The translations under genes were made by a program, and so were the position numbers. From Prochlorococcus sp. AG-388-A04 (lineage in GTDB: Bacteria > Cyanobacteriota > Cyanobacteriia > PCC-6307 > Cyanobiaceae): DNA of 64,000 bases. Below are positions 17,937-26,925 of this stretch, one piece after another; within the stretch, counting starts at the first letter, position 1, and each line of letters opens with the position of its first letter. A model generated the notes under the pieces. That model was not told where the DNA came from, did no database searches, and saw only the letters and a program-made list of their open reading frames with translations. The DNA lies in NCBI GenBank assembly GCA_003279935.1, contig QCGL01000001.1, forward strand, positions 62,001 through 126,000, written 5' to 3'.

Positions 17937-18449
17937 TTAATCAAAAAATAACAAACTAACAACCTTACCCATTTCTTCAGCACATCTACAACTATTTAAT
18001 AAAGTTTCACTATCGTGAAAAGCGAAACAAATTAATTGATCACATCTATTAATAATTTCTTGATTACAAAGACTACTTGCCATTGGCAAAGGTAACTCAT
18101 CATTTTCGCTTTTCTCAACCAAATGAATAACGCTCTCTAATTGGTGTTTAATTTCAGGTAATTGCTTATCTAGGCTCTGTGGTAAAAGAACGGTCAGCAA
18201 AGACGGATTGATACCTAAAACAGCTCTTATTACTGCGGCATTAACTCCCTGAGATCCTGAGGTAAGGATAGTATGACCCTCTTCCGCTAATGATCTTGCG
18301 ATTAGTTCGATCAAGTGAATGTCAACTACAGGTACATGTCTACTACCCAAAAAAGCAATCCTTCTTTTCCCATTATCCTGAAGTTTTGCAAGTTCCTGAG
18401 CTAAGGTATCAACACCTTCTGTTGAGGGTAGGTCTAAAGAACGACTCAA
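17937..18449 (-). CDS. Rossmann-fold DprA/LOG-like nucleotide-binding protein
   Basis: The fold resembles the DprA/Smf and lysine decarboxylase-like (LOG) families: FLGSRHVPV near the start, a TSGSQGVNAAVIRAVLG phosphate-binding loop, and LLPQSLDKQLPE. It lacks the complete PGGxGTxxE motif of LOG enzymes and is far shorter than DprA, so neither function is assigned. The start is TTG. It lies 25 bases downstream of the DRTGG-domain gene and is probably co-transcribed, which suggests a shared pathway. Confidence 0.72.
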   Translation of the reverse strand: MSRSLDLPSTEGVDTLAQELAKLQDNGKRRIAFLGSRHVPVVDIHLIELIARSLAEEGHTILTSGSQGVNAAVIRAVLGINPSLLTVLLPQSLDKQLPEIKHQLESVIHLVEKSENDELPLPMASSLCNQEIINRCDQLICFAFHDSETLLNSCRCAEEMGKVVSLLFFD

Positions 18450-18474
18450 AATAAAATGGTTACTACATTTGAAA

Positions 18475-19584
18475 TTAGCATTTATCTGAGAAATTGCAGG
18501 GAAAATCTATAGTTTCAAGAATATTTTTTAGATTTACATTCTCTTGAACTAATTGAACAGCATATGATGCCTTTATTGATTCATGTATCCTGACATGTCC
18601 AAAAGCTTGTTCAATAATTTCCACTGAAGCAAGAGTATCTAAATCTACTTTTAAAATTGGCACTTCTAACTCTTCTGCTCTGTGGATCAGTTGTAATAGA
18701 GGTTCACCCAAACCAGTAAGAATTAAACATTGGGTAGACGCTTCTAAAGCTGCAAGTTGAATATCAGTTCTTTCGGCTCCTGTTACAACAGCCATATTTC
18801 TCCTCCTTCTAAAAAATTCCATAGCAGAATTGACTCCCATAGCACCAATACTTAATGTTTCAACGAGTAATTGTTCTTTTTCTGGACAGCAAATTACTTT
18901 TGCATCTAACCTTCTTGTAAGTTCCCCTACAGTAACGCTTCTGAGTAAAGGAGATTTGGGCATCACCCCAAATACTTTTATGTTCATCTCATGGAGAGAG
19001 GGTATTATTTTATTTTTTATTTTTTCAACTTGCTCAGGAACAACAGCATTCAATATTGCTCCTGCAAAATGATCTCCTAATTGTTTCTTTGCGTCTAGTA
19101 AAGCATCTACACTTTTACTATCCTCCCATAGATTAACAATTAGGACTTTTGCGTTTAAATATTTTGCAAGTTGTGGAAGACTCAAACCATAAATCATTCC
19201 TTCATTGAGGCTACCTGCAGCTTCAAGAATATTTAACCCATCAAAATCGTCATTTACTAGTGCCTCTATTTGTTCAAACCCTCTACCTGGACTTAAGTCT
19301 TTATTCGTAATTCTTTTCTCAGCAGATATATTATCTAACAATCCTACTGATGGAATTAAGTTTTCTTCTGCAAGATTTAATGTAGAACCAATAAATTTAA
19401 CGTCATCATCTATTAGTCCTTCATAAGTCATTGAAGGAAGATTAGTAAGTTCAATACAAGTTGCTAATGGTTTTCCTACACGTATTTTTTTTCCTTGTTC
19501 TAAAAGTTTTTTTGATATTCCCAGTACTAATGCTGACTTACCACTAAATGGCTCACAGGAACCAATTAACAATATCTGACTCAT
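18475..19584 (-). CDS. P-loop NTPase with DRTGG domain (phosphotransacetylase N-terminal-like)
   Basis: The N-terminal half is a dethiobiotin synthetase/cobyrinate synthase-like P-loop domain, with the loop SCEPFSGKSALVLGI at about residues 8-22. The C-terminal half is a DRTGG domain (AVVTGAERTDIQLAALEAS, ILTGLGEP). This arrangement equals the N-terminal regulatory part of long phosphotransacetylases, without the acyltransferase domain. At 369 residues it is complete. The biochemical role is unknown; a regulatory nucleotide-binding role is inferred. Confidence 0.85.
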   Translation of the reverse strand: MSQILLIGSCEPFSGKSALVLGISKKLLEQGKKIRVGKPLATCIELTNLPSMTYEGLIDDDVKFIGSTLNLAEENLIPSVGLLDNISAEKRITNKDLSPGRGFEQIEALVNDDFDGLNILEAAGSLNEGMIYGLSLPQLAKYLNAKVLIVNLWEDSKSVDALLDAKKQLGDHFAGAILNAVVPEQVEKIKNKIIPSLHEMNIKVFGVMPKSPLLRSVTVGELTRRLDAKVICCPEKEQLLVETLSIGAMGVNSAMEFFRRRRNMAVVTGAERTDIQLAALEASTQCLILTGLGEPLLQLIHRAEELEVPILKVDLDTLASVEIIEQAFGHVRIHESIKASYAVQLVQENVNLKNILETIDFPCNFSDKC

Positions 19585-19751
19585 AATGAACGAATTAATT
19601 TATTCATAGATTTAAGATAATATTTTTTTAAGAACTACACAATATATTTATTTAATACTTTTAATCAAATAAATTTAAAAACATAGTGCAAAGTAAAATA
19701 ATTTATATTATTTGGATCTATGAAAAGAGTCTTACAAAATTCAATTACATA

Positions 19752-20465
19752 ATGAGAGAATTAAAAACTATTGGAATTACGGGCGCTTCAGGAGCATTAG
19801 CGAAAGAATTGATAAAAATATTTCGGAGAAAAGGATATAAAGTTGTGGGATTTACTCATAGTAAAAATAATTATGAAATAAACAACGACTCTCCCAATGA
19901 ATGGATTGAATGGCAATGCGGGAAAGAATTCTTATTAAAAGAGCACCTAAAAAAAATTGATATCTTAATTTTGAACCATGGAATCTACGATATGAGTAAA
20001 GAAAATTCAAATTATGAAAATTCAATAGAAATAAATGCTTTAAGTAAATTAAAATTTCTAAATTTATTTGAAGAAATTACTTTCAAAAAGAACTCCCCAA
20101 TTGCAAAGGAAATTTGGATAAATACCTCAGAAGCAGAAATATTCCCAGCTTTAAATCCCTCCTACGAAATAAGTAAATCGCTTATTGGTCAACTCGTTTC
20201 CTTTAAAAAAAACCTTTTAGATAAAAATAAGAAGAAAAAATTAAAAATTAAAAAAATAATTTTAGGTCCTTTCAAGTCAGAATTAAATCCTATCGGAATT
20301 ATGAGTGCAAAATTTGTATCTAATAACATTTACAATTTTGCGAATTTAAATATTTTTTTAATAATCATTAGCCCTAACCCTCTTTCCTATATTCTATTTC
20401 CCATTAAAGAGTTATATTTTTTCTTATATTGTAAATTTTTAAAAATATCTAAGATTAGTAACTAA
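19752..20465 (+). CDS. Short-chain dehydrogenase/reductase family protein
   Basis: The N terminus holds a Rossmann loop [16 protein letters not shown], and later ILNHGIYD and the catalytic pair in YEISK. At about 237 residues it is near SDR length. The C-terminal 40 residues are hydrophobic ([18 protein letters not shown]), suggesting membrane contact. I chose the internal ATG giving [14 protein letters not shown], because the 22 upstream residues do not look like family sequence. The substrate is unknown. It overlaps map tail-to-tail by four bases. Confidence 0.82.
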   Translation: MRELKTIGITGASGALAKELIKIFRRKGYKVVGFTHSKNNYEINNDSPNEWIEWQCGKEFLLKEHLKKIDILILNHGIYDMSKENSNYENSIEINALSKLKFLNLFEEITFKKNSPIAKEIWINTSEAEIFPALNPSYEISKSLIGQLVSFKKNLLDKNKKKKLKIKKIILGPFKSELNPIGIMSAKFVSNNIYNFANLNIFLIIISPNPLSYILFPIKELYFFLYCKFLKISKISN

Positions 20466-21301
20466 AACTCTCTATCTGTCAAAATTTCTATACCATCTTT
20501 CATTACAACGATTGTGTGTTCCCATTGTGCTGATAAATTTCCATCTTTTGTTATTACTGTCCATTTGTCATTTAAAGTTTTACAAAACTTAGTGCCTTGA
20601 TTAACAATAGGCTCTACAGCTAATGTCATGCCTTCACGAAGAACAACATTAGGTAATTCGTTAGTTCGGAAATTAAAAACAGATGGTTCTTCATGAAGGT
20701 TTCGGCCTACACCATGACCTGTATAGTCCTCAACTACACTGAATCCATTTGATTTAACAATATCTTCAATTGCACCCGCGATATCAAGCAGAGTATTACC
20801 TGATTTAATTTTCGAAAGTCCGGCAAACAAAGCTTTAAGGGCTACATCACTAAGTTTTTGGGCTTGCTCACTTACTTCACCAACACAAATAGAAATACAA
20901 CTATCTCCATGAAAGCCATCTACATAAGCCCCAGTATCAATTTTAACAAGATCTCCATCATTAATTATTTTATTTTTGTTTGGTATACCATGAACAACTT
21001 CATTATTAATGCTTGAACAAATACTTGATGGGAATCCATGATAACCCTTGAAACTTGGCACAGCACCCATCTCTCTTATCCTCTTTTCTGCAAAATCATC
21101 CAAATCTTTTGTACTCATTCCTGGTTTTATGAGATCATTTATTTCTCTCAAAACTGTTCCAACAATCCTGCTCGATTTCTTCATCAAATTTATTTCCCTT
21201 GAAGACTTTATTTCGATTCCTCTTCTTCTTTGGATAAAAGGAACTTGATCATTGGATTTAGAATTATTTTTATTTAATAAAAGATCTGCAAAATGTTTCA
21301 T
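20462..21301 (-). CDS. map: Methionine aminopeptidase, type I
   Basis: It removes the initiator methionine from new proteins. The metal-binding residues of the family are present: the two aspartates in [17 protein letters not shown], the histidine in [13 protein letters not shown], and glutamates in AVEPIV and WEHTIVV. About 25 extra N-terminal residues precede the [17 protein letters not shown] start of the catalytic domain, giving 279 residues against about 255 usual. Confidence 0.96.
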   Translation of the reverse strand: MKHFADLLLNKNNSKSNDQVPFIQRRRGIEIKSSREINLMKKSSRIVGTVLREINDLIKPGMSTKDLDDFAEKRIREMGAVPSFKGYHGFPSSICSSINNEVVHGIPNKNKIINDGDLVKIDTGAYVDGFHGDSCISICVGEVSEQAQKLSDVALKALFAGLSKIKSGNTLLDIAGAIEDIVKSNGFSVVEDYTGHGVGRNLHEEPSVFNFRTNELPNVVLREGMTLAVEPIVNQGTKFCKTLNDKWTVITKDGNLSAQWEHTIVVMKDGIEILTDREF

Positions 21302-21389
21302 TGGAATAAATAATAGTATTAGGTAAACATGATCAAAATAGCCATTGTCTGCATGGCCACCTCAAATCTAACAGTAAGAAAAACAGAAA

Positions 21390-21698
21390 ATGAAGTTTAT
21401 TACCAATTCTAGGCAATTTCATAAATCATTGGCACCTTGGGTTTTCCTCCCATTATTCATTTCAGCTTTAACAGGCACATTCTATAGGATTTCTAAAGAT
21501 TTATTAGGCTACTCTAGAGATCAAGTTCACTGGTTAATGTCTCTACACGAAGGGGAGTGGCTTGGTGAAAATGGAGAACTAATATACGTGATCTTGAATT
21601 CTTTAGGACTTATTTGGATGCTAATAACTGGGTTTCAAATGTTTTCAAAAAAAATTTCATTTCCTAAAAAGGTTACTAAAGGCGAGTCGAAAGGTTAA
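21390..21698 (+). CDS. Small PepSY-type transmembrane protein
   Basis: The segment [19 protein letters not shown] matches the first helix of PepSY-associated transmembrane proteins, including the histidine and the closing LTG. A second helix lies at about residues 64-84. The 102 residues cover only this two-helix core. It precedes the L19 gene by 32 bases. Function unknown; related proteins are linked to iron reduction or peptidase control. Confidence 0.72.
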   Translation: MKFITNSRQFHKSLAPWVFLPLFISALTGTFYRISKDLLGYSRDQVHWLMSLHEGEWLGENGELIYVILNSLGLIWMLITGFQMFSKKISFPKKVTKGESKG

Positions 21699-21730
21699 AA
21701 TATTATTCTCGTAGAATTATTGAGCATAAA

Positions 21731-22195
21731 ATGGCAAAAGAGAAACAAGAAACCGAGTCAGAAATCATTAATGAAACTGACACTACCACAGAATTGACTG
21801 TTGAGAATCAAGGTAAAGAGCTAATTGCTCAAACAAATTTAAGTTCATCAAATTTAATAAAGGAATTTGAAAGAGGCCAATTAAAAAAACAATTGCCCGA
21901 AATATATGTTGGAGATACGGTCAAAGTTGGAGTAAAAATTACAGAAGGTAACAAAGAGAGGGTTCAACCTTACGAAGGAGTTGTGATTGCGAAGAGACAT
22001 GGTGGCCTCAATCAGACCATTACAGTAAGAAGGATTTTTCAAGGTATTGGGGTGGAAAGAGTATTTATGCTACATAGTCCTCAAGTAGCCTCTCTTAAAG
22101 TAGAACGTAGAGGTAAAGTGAGAAGAGCTAAGCTATTCTATCTAAGGGATAGAGTAGGAAAAGCTACTCGCGTAAAACAACGCTTTGATCGATAA
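21731..22195 (+). CDS. rplS: 50S ribosomal protein L19
   Basis: L19 sits at the 30S-50S subunit interface. The core from about residue 48 is canonical: [45 protein letters not shown] and [20 protein letters not shown]. The 154 residues include an N-terminal Glu/Thr-rich extension of about 45 residues that typical L19 of about 115 residues lacks. The start ATG is clear. Confidence 0.97.
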   Translation: MAKEKQETESEIINETDTTTELTVENQGKELIAQTNLSSSNLIKEFERGQLKKQLPEIYVGDTVKVGVKITEGNKERVQPYEGVVIAKRHGGLNQTITVRRIFQGIGVERVFMLHSPQVASLKVERRGKVRRAKLFYLRDRVGKATRVKQRFDR

Positions 22196-22217
22196 GGTTG
22201 TAAAGTAATTTCAACCT
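22195..22217 (+). terminator. Possible hairpin after rplS
   Basis: AGGTTG (22195-22200) and CAACCT (22212-22217) form a 6-bp stem with an 11-base loop that begins at the last base of the rplS stop codon. There is no T tract directly after it, so it may be an RNA processing or stability element instead of a true terminator. Confidence 0.3.
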
Positions 22218-22235
22218 AATGGTCATAAAGGCGCT

Positions 22236-22241
22236 TATAAT
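22236..22241 (+). promoter_or_regulatory. Consensus -10 box of tRNA-Trp
   Basis: A perfect TATAAT lies ten bases upstream of the mature tRNA-Trp 5' end, which would leave almost no leader. No -35 element is evident, in line with relaxed promoters in this group. Confidence 0.55.
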
Positions 22242-22250
22242 CTTTTTATT

Positions 22251-22323
22251 GCGCCGTTAGTTCAGTTGGTAGAACGCAGGTCTCCAAAACCTGATGTCGG
22301 GGGTTCAAGTCCTCCACGGCGCG
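22251..22323 (+). tRNA. tRNA-Trp (anticodon CCA)
   Basis: The 73-base sequence folds as a cloverleaf. The acceptor strands GCGCCGT and ACGGCGC pair fully with discriminator G. The D arm carries AGTTCAGTTGGT-type bases, the anticodon loop TCTCCAA is closed by CAGG/CCTG, and the T loop is GGTTCAAGTCC-like. The terminal CCA is not encoded. Confidence 0.97.
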
Positions 22324-22361
22324 TTTGGATCAACATTCTGTAAATTATTTTTTTCATTTAG

Positions 22362-22550
22362 ATGGAGTTAGATCTTCAACCTGGGGACGTGGTTAAAGTC
22401 CTCGAATCAGCTGCTCTAGGATGGGTTCGCGCAAGAGTCATCAGAGTAAAATCTGGTGGAAGAGTTGTTGTTCAAAGCGATCAAGGCAGAGAATTTACAG
22501 CTCGAGGTAATCAAGTTCGATTAATTCAACCAGCAGGATTTAGGCCTTGA
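22362..22550 (+). CDS. Small conserved cyanobacterial protein (62 aa), beta-barrel-like
   Basis: The sequence (LQPGDVVKVLESAALGWVRA, then RVIRVKSGGRVVVQSDQGRE) suggests a small SH3-like beta barrel and has more G and C at codon positions than its neighbours, as seen in conserved, highly expressed genes. No function is assigned. It is flanked by tRNA-Trp and tRNA-Asp genes on the same strand. Confidence 0.78.
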   Translation: MELDLQPGDVVKVLESAALGWVRARVIRVKSGGRVVVQSDQGREFTARGNQVRLIQPAGFRP

Positions 22551-22609
22551 AGAAAATTTAATAAGTTTCCTTCTTAAAAAAAGAAGCTAAATTATTTCTT
22601 TATATCCTC

Positions 22610-22629
22610 AAATTTATGAATTTTTTTTT
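22610..22629 (+). terminator. Possible AT-only hairpin with T tract after the 62-aa gene
   Basis: AAATT and AATTT form a 5-bp stem around TATG, followed directly by a run of T. A second small hairpin, CTTCTT/AAGAAG with an A5 loop, lies at 22570-22586. Both are weak but are in the right place to end the upstream transcript before tRNA-Asp. Confidence 0.3.
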
Positions 22630-22707
22630 ATTACAACAACATTAATAAAGTATTATGATCTGATAATTTTAAACCCAGTTATCTAATTTTATTAGAACAA
22701 AAATTCT

Positions 22708-22781
22708 GGGACCGTAGTTCAACTGGTTAGAGCACCGCCCTGTCACGGCGGAAGTTGCGGGTTCGAATCCCGTCGGTCCCG
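22708..22781 (+). tRNA. tRNA-Asp (anticodon GTC)
   Basis: The 74-base cloverleaf has acceptor strands GGGACCG and CGGTCCC with discriminator G, a D arm with AACTGGTTAGAG, an anticodon stem CCGCC/GGCGG around CTGTCAC, and a T arm GCGGGTTCGAATCCCGT. CCA is not encoded. It ends 17 bases before the gltX start. Confidence 0.98.
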
Positions 22782-22798
22782 TTCTTTTCTAAAGGAAA

Positions 22799-24235
22799 TT
22801 GGAAAAACGTTTAAGGTTAGCACCAAGCCCAACTGGTTTGTTACACATAGGTACAGCAAGAACAGCTTTATTTAATTGGTTATATGCTAAAAAAACAAAT
22901 GGTAAATTTCTTATTCGAATTGAAGATACAGATATTGTACGATCTAAGTCTGAATATACAACCAATATATTAAATGGATTAAATTGGCTAGGACTTAATT
23001 GGGATGAAGAACCTATTAAGCAAAGTAAACGAGTTTCTGTTCACAAAAATTATATTAAAAGACTTTTAGAAAGTGGAGCTGCATATAGATGTTTTACTTC
23101 AGAAAGTGAGATCCTTGACCTTAGAGATAAACAAAAATTAAGTGGTTTGCCACCCAAGCACGATAATAGACATAGAAATCTTACTAGTAAAGAGATTAAA
23201 GAATTTATATCTCAAGGAAGATCATCAGTAATAAGGTTTAAAATTGATGAGAAAACAGAGATCAAATGGGAAGATCAGATTAGAGGCGAAATAAAATGGC
23301 AAGGAAAGGATCTCGGTGGAGATTTAGTTTTATCAAGAAGAGCTTTAGGTAATGAGATAGGAGATCCTCTATATAATCTTGCTGTTGTAGTTGATGACAA
23401 TTTTATGAATATTACTCATGTTGTAAGAGGGGAAGATCATATCTCAAATACTGCAAAACAAATATTGATTTATAAAGCTTTAGATTTTAAATTGCCAATT
23501 TTTTCTCATACTCCTCTCATTTTGAATAGCGAAGGTAAAAAGCTTTCTAAACGTGATTCTGTAACTTCCATCGATGAATTTAAAGAAATGGGTTACTTGC
23601 CTGAGGCTTTAGCCAATTACATGGCATTTTTAGGATGGTCTGTAAAATCGCCTGAGAGTGAAATTCTTTCCTTATCAGAGTTATCTAAAGTTTTTAATTT
23701 GTCAGATATAAACAAAGCTGGTGCCAAATTTAATTGGGATAAACTTAATTGGATTAATTCTCAATACATCAAGAAAATGGAACTGACACAATTAAGTAAA
23801 TTTATTAAGAATTACTGGAATGAAATGGGTTGGGAATCTCCCTCTATAGAATGGGATTTGAAATTGACAAGTTTAATTCAAGATTCATTGATTCTATTAA
23901 AAGATGCAATTGATCAATCAAAACCCTTTTTTATCTTGTCCCAAATGAAAAAAGAGGGGGAAGAATTTCTGAAAAATAAGAAAGAGGCAAAAGAATCGTT
24001 AAAGTACATCCTTTTTTATTTAAAAGAAGAAAATATAATTAATATTAATAAGGATAAGGCTCGAGAAATAATCAACAAAATTACAGTAAACCACTCCATC
24101 AAAAAAGGGATTTTAATGAAATCATTGAGAGTATCTTTTTTTGGGTGTCTAAGTGGACCAGATTTAATTCAAAGTTGGGAATTATTCTCTGAGAACAAAA
24201 TTGATATCCCTCTAATTGAAAGATGTTTTAATTAA
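22799..24235 (+). CDS. gltX: Glutamyl-tRNA synthetase
   Basis: This class I synthetase charges tRNA-Glu, which in cyanobacteria also feeds 5-aminolevulinate synthesis through HemL. The HIGH-type motif HIGT is at residues 16-19 in [18 protein letters not shown], and the KMSKS counterpart KLSKR is at 248-252. [14 protein letters not shown] is intact. The length of 478 residues is normal. The start is TTG ([13 protein letters not shown]), in the right place for the family. Its stop codon abuts that of the antiporter gene. Confidence 0.97.
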   Translation: MEKRLRLAPSPTGLLHIGTARTALFNWLYAKKTNGKFLIRIEDTDIVRSKSEYTTNILNGLNWLGLNWDEEPIKQSKRVSVHKNYIKRLLESGAAYRCFTSESEILDLRDKQKLSGLPPKHDNRHRNLTSKEIKEFISQGRSSVIRFKIDEKTEIKWEDQIRGEIKWQGKDLGGDLVLSRRALGNEIGDPLYNLAVVVDDNFMNITHVVRGEDHISNTAKQILIYKALDFKLPIFSHTPLILNSEGKKLSKRDSVTSIDEFKEMGYLPEALANYMAFLGWSVKSPESEILSLSELSKVFNLSDINKAGAKFNWDKLNWINSQYIKKMELTQLSKFIKNYWNEMGWESPSIEWDLKLTSLIQDSLILLKDAIDQSKPFFILSQMKKEGEEFLKNKKEAKESLKYILFYLKEENIININKDKAREIINKITVNHSIKKGILMKSLRVSFFGCLSGPDLIQSWELFSENKIDIPLIERCFN

Positions 24236-25435
24236 CTATATTTCCTTGTTAATTAAATTTAGAAAATTCGCCAGAGGTCTTGCCGTAAGTCCTTGAATAC
24301 CAACTGTCATCAATATCGTTAAGAATACCAAGCCTTGGAGACGACCCGCACCAAGGACTCCTGCTTGCTCAAGTCTTATTGAAAAAAGAGAGGCAACAGC
24401 GGCAGTAACAATCCCCCTTGGCGCAAGCCACGATAAAAACACCCTTTGTTTTACATCTAATTCCCCTCCCATAGTTGCCAGCGATATGGAAATCGGACGC
24501 ACAATTATCATCAACATTAATACGCAGATAATCCCCCCCCAACCTAATGGACTTAATTCTCCCCAAGAGACATCAGATGCCAGAAGAGGGAAAAGAACTG
24601 TTATTGATAGTTGAGCTAATTCTCCAATCAAATTATCTAATCTTTCTTTATCAATAATTTCTCTTTTACCTACAATAAATCCTGCAGCAACAGAGGCGGG
24701 TAAACCTGATTCAGGCAAAAGATATTCACAAATGCCATACACAAGAAAAATAAAACCTAATGTAACCTGAAGCTCAATTCCAAATGATGCCTCGTTTTTT
24801 ATTTTCTTTAAAATTTCAGACAGCAACCATCCAGAACTTAAACCTATCAAAACCCCTCCACCTAATCTCTGCATTAAGGCAATAAAAACCTCCTTAATTC
24901 CATGTAGATCTCCCAATATTTGTTCTAATAGCAATAAAGCGAGAACTGCCCCTATGGGTTCAAGAACCAATCCTTCAGCTTTTAGGACCTCGGATAGTGG
25001 AGATACTAATTTTATTTGGTCTACTAAGGGTGAAACTACTGTCGGTCCAGTTGCAAGAACTATCGCACTATAAACTCCAGCAACTGGCCATGATAGTCCT
25101 GCTAACCAATGAGCTATGAATATTCCTGCTGATAATGAAATAAATAATCTTATTAACGAAATTCTTAAGACAGTATTTCTAATATTTCCTTCAGGTAATT
25201 TTAAATTTAACCCGCCTTCAAATAAAACTAAACAAACTAAAAGTCCAACTATAGTTTCAAGTCCCTGTCCAAGATCAAGTGGCTCAACAAGCCCGAACCC
25301 TGAGCGTCCAATGAATAATCCAGAAATTAATAAAATTACTACACTTGGAAATCCAGATACAGAAGAAATTAAACGTGCGCATGCACCTGCAAAAACAGTT
25401 ATACCCCAAAGTAAGCCGAGCCTTTCAGGCGTCAT
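24236..25435 (-). CDS. Na+/H+ antiporter, CPA1 family
   Basis: This is a cation:proton antiporter of the inner membrane with about 12 hydrophobic segments. Family blocks are SVVILLISGLFIGRSGFG, LLVCLVLFEGGLNLKL, IVLATGPTVVSPLVDQIKL (cation site region) and LSWLAPRGIVTAAVASLF. The length of 399 residues lacks the long cytoplasmic tail of some members. It probably exports sodium in sea water. A run of eight G on the coding strand (24533-24540) encodes Trp-Gly-Gly and is a potential slippage site. Confidence 0.92.
   Translation of the reverse strand: MTPERLGLLWGITVFAGACARLISSVSGFPSVVILLISGLFIGRSGFGLVEPLDLGQGLETIVGLLVCLVLFEGGLNLKLPEGNIRNTVLRISLIRLFISLSAGIFIAHWLAGLSWPVAGVYSAIVLATGPTVVSPLVDQIKLVSPLSEVLKAEGLVLEPIGAVLALLLLEQILGDLHGIKEVFIALMQRLGGGVLIGLSSGWLLSEILKKIKNEASFGIELQVTLGFIFLVYGICEYLLPESGLPASVAAGFIVGKREIIDKERLDNLIGELAQLSITVLFPLLASDVSWGELSPLGWGGIICVLMLMIIVRPISISLATMGGELDVKQRVFLSWLAPRGIVTAAVASLFSIRLEQAGVLGAGRLQGLVFLTILMTVGIQGLTARPLANFLNLINKEI
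24533..24540 (-). repeat. G8 homopolymer tract in the antiporter gene
   Basis: Eight consecutive G bases (C on the given strand) lie within codons for LGWGGIIC. Such a run is rare in a genome of this AT content. Gain or loss of one base would shift the frame in the C-terminal third. Confidence 0.9.
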
Positions 25436-25514
25436 AAATTTTTCTTTTTAATAAAATATTAATTAATTTGATTAAATCAATAATCCTATTTTAAGTCCAC
25501 TATAAAAAATATTT

Positions 25515-25546
25515 ATTAATTAAATCTAATTAAAGATTTAATTAAT
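25515..25546. repeat. Perfect 12-bp AT-rich inverted repeat
   Basis: ATTAATTAAATC (25515-25526) and GATTTAATTAAT (25535-25546) are perfect reverse complements with an 8-base loop. It lies between the 3' end of hli and the start of the antiporter gene, both on the - strand; a T6 run follows on that strand. It could be a terminator for hli or a cruciform/operator. Confidence 0.6.
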
Positions 25547-25592
25547 TAAAACCCTGTATGAAAAATGTGAACAAAATTTTTCCAATTTAATA

Positions 25593-25775
25593 TTATATAG
25601 ATGAAAATTTACTAATCAAAGCAATAACAATCAATATTATTCCGATTCCTATCGTCGCCATTCTTCCGTTCCAAATTTCTGCTTGAGGAGTAAAGCCTCT
25701 TTTCCATAAATTCAGCTCATGTTTATCAACAACCTTTTTTGGTTCTTTAAGATCCATTTTTGATTCTTTTTTCAT
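25593..25775 (-). CDS. High-light-inducible protein (Hli, single-helix ELIP/CAB-like)
   Basis: Hli proteins bind chlorophyll and carotenoid and protect photosystems under light or nutrient stress. The signature helix AEIWNGRMATIGIGIILIV is at residues 32-50, with the chlorophyll-ligand Glu33 and Asn36 and the following Arg38. A lysine-rich N terminus of about 30 residues precedes it. The 60 residues fit the family. The gene starts six bases after the tsaD stop codon on the same strand. MDLKEPKK, six codons in, is an alternative start. Confidence 0.88.
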   Translation of the reverse strand: MKKESKMDLKEPKKVVDKHELNLWKRGFTPQAEIWNGRMATIGIGIILIVIALISKFSSI

Positions 25776-25780
25776 TGGTA

Positions 25781-26851
25781 CTAGAAAGGAGGTTTTTTTT
25801 CATAAAGAGTATTTGCTTGGTCAATAGGAAGTCTTCCTGAAATGCCCAATTTAAGAGAACTTTCATGTGCCTTAAATTTGAGTCTGAATAAGGCAGCGGC
25901 TCCAATCATCGCCGCATTATCTGTGCAAAGATTTGTTGGTGCTAAATGAACTTTAATAGATTTTTTACAAGCTTCACTAATCATCATTTTTCTTAATGTA
26001 TCGTTAGCCGCGACTCCACCTACAACGACGATATTATCTAAACCATAATCATTTGCACATTTTATCGTCCTTTCTACCAACACCTCTGCTACTACCCTCT
26101 CAAAACTTGCAGCAATATCTGGAATTGGTATTTCATCCCCATATAAATTTATTTTTTCAACTAATCTTAATACAGCCGTTTTTAAACCACTAAAAGAGAA
26201 ATCATATTTCAAATACCCCCCTTCCTTATCAGATATCTTGCATTTAGGTAAATTAAATTTTGAGGGATTACCCTTTTTGGCTATTTTCGCAATTGCAGGA
26301 CCTCCAGGATAACTAAGTCCCAATAATCTTCCTACTTTATCGAACGCTTCACCAGCAGCGTCATCATAACTTCTTCCAAGTCTTTGCATCTTTCTTCTCT
26401 CGCCAACTTTTATTAATTCAGTATGTCCACCACTAACAAGTAAAGTTAAGAAAGGAGGCTTGGGATAATTTTTTGAAAATAATATTGACGACAGATGTCC
26501 CTCTAAGTGATGTATCCCCAAAAAAGGTTTTGAGTATAAAGCACATAGTGATCTTGCAGTTATTGAACCAACTCTTAAGCAACCAACTAATCCTGGTGTG
26601 ACAGTTGAAGCTATAACATCAATTTCTTCAATGCGAATTTTAGATTCTTCTAAAGCTTGTTCGAGGACAAAAGGAAGTAACTCTAAATGTTTTCTCGCTG
26701 CGAGTTCTGGTACCACGCCTCCCCATTTAGAATGATCTTCAATTTGCGATGCAACAATATTTGAATGTATTTTATAAATATCACCACTATTAGAAACAAT
26801 TGAGACGGACGTCTCATCACAACTTGTTTCAATAGCTAGAACTTTGTGCAT
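25781..26851 (-). CDS. tsaD: tRNA threonylcarbamoyladenosine transferase TsaD
   Basis: TsaD transfers threonylcarbamoyl to A37 of ANN-decoding tRNAs. The N terminus LAIETSCDETSVSIV, the metal-binding GIHHLEGHLSSI and VSGGHTELI, the ATP-site GRLLGLSYPGGPAIAKIA and VVVGGVAAND are all present. The length of 356 residues is normal. It is divergent from psaF across only about 75 bases, and the Hli gene follows six bases downstream. Confidence 0.97.
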   Translation of the reverse strand: MHKVLAIETSCDETSVSIVSNSGDIYKIHSNIVASQIEDHSKWGGVVPELAARKHLELLPFVLEQALEESKIRIEEIDVIASTVTPGLVGCLRVGSITARSLCALYSKPFLGIHHLEGHLSSILFSKNYPKPPFLTLLVSGGHTELIKVGERRKMQRLGRSYDDAAGEAFDKVGRLLGLSYPGGPAIAKIAKKGNPSKFNLPKCKISDKEGGYLKYDFSFSGLKTAVLRLVEKINLYGDEIPIPDIAASFERVVAEVLVERTIKCANDYGLDNIVVVGGVAANDTLRKMMISEACKKSIKVHLAPTNLCTDNAAMIGAAALFRLKFKAHESSLKLGISGRLPIDQANTLYEKKPPF

Positions 26852-26925
26852 ATTTGATTCGATACTGTTTTATTTTAATAATAATTTCTTAATTAAAACA
26901 TCAAAGAAATTAAAGATTGCAACTT

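Noticed and set aside
22251-22781. tRNA genes as integration sites of a genomic island
   Set aside because: Housekeeping genes flank both tRNAs, and there is no integrase or duplicated tRNA end.
25116-25451. 111-residue + strand frame opposite the antiporter gene
   Set aside because: Antisense of conserved membrane segments, with no family features of its own.
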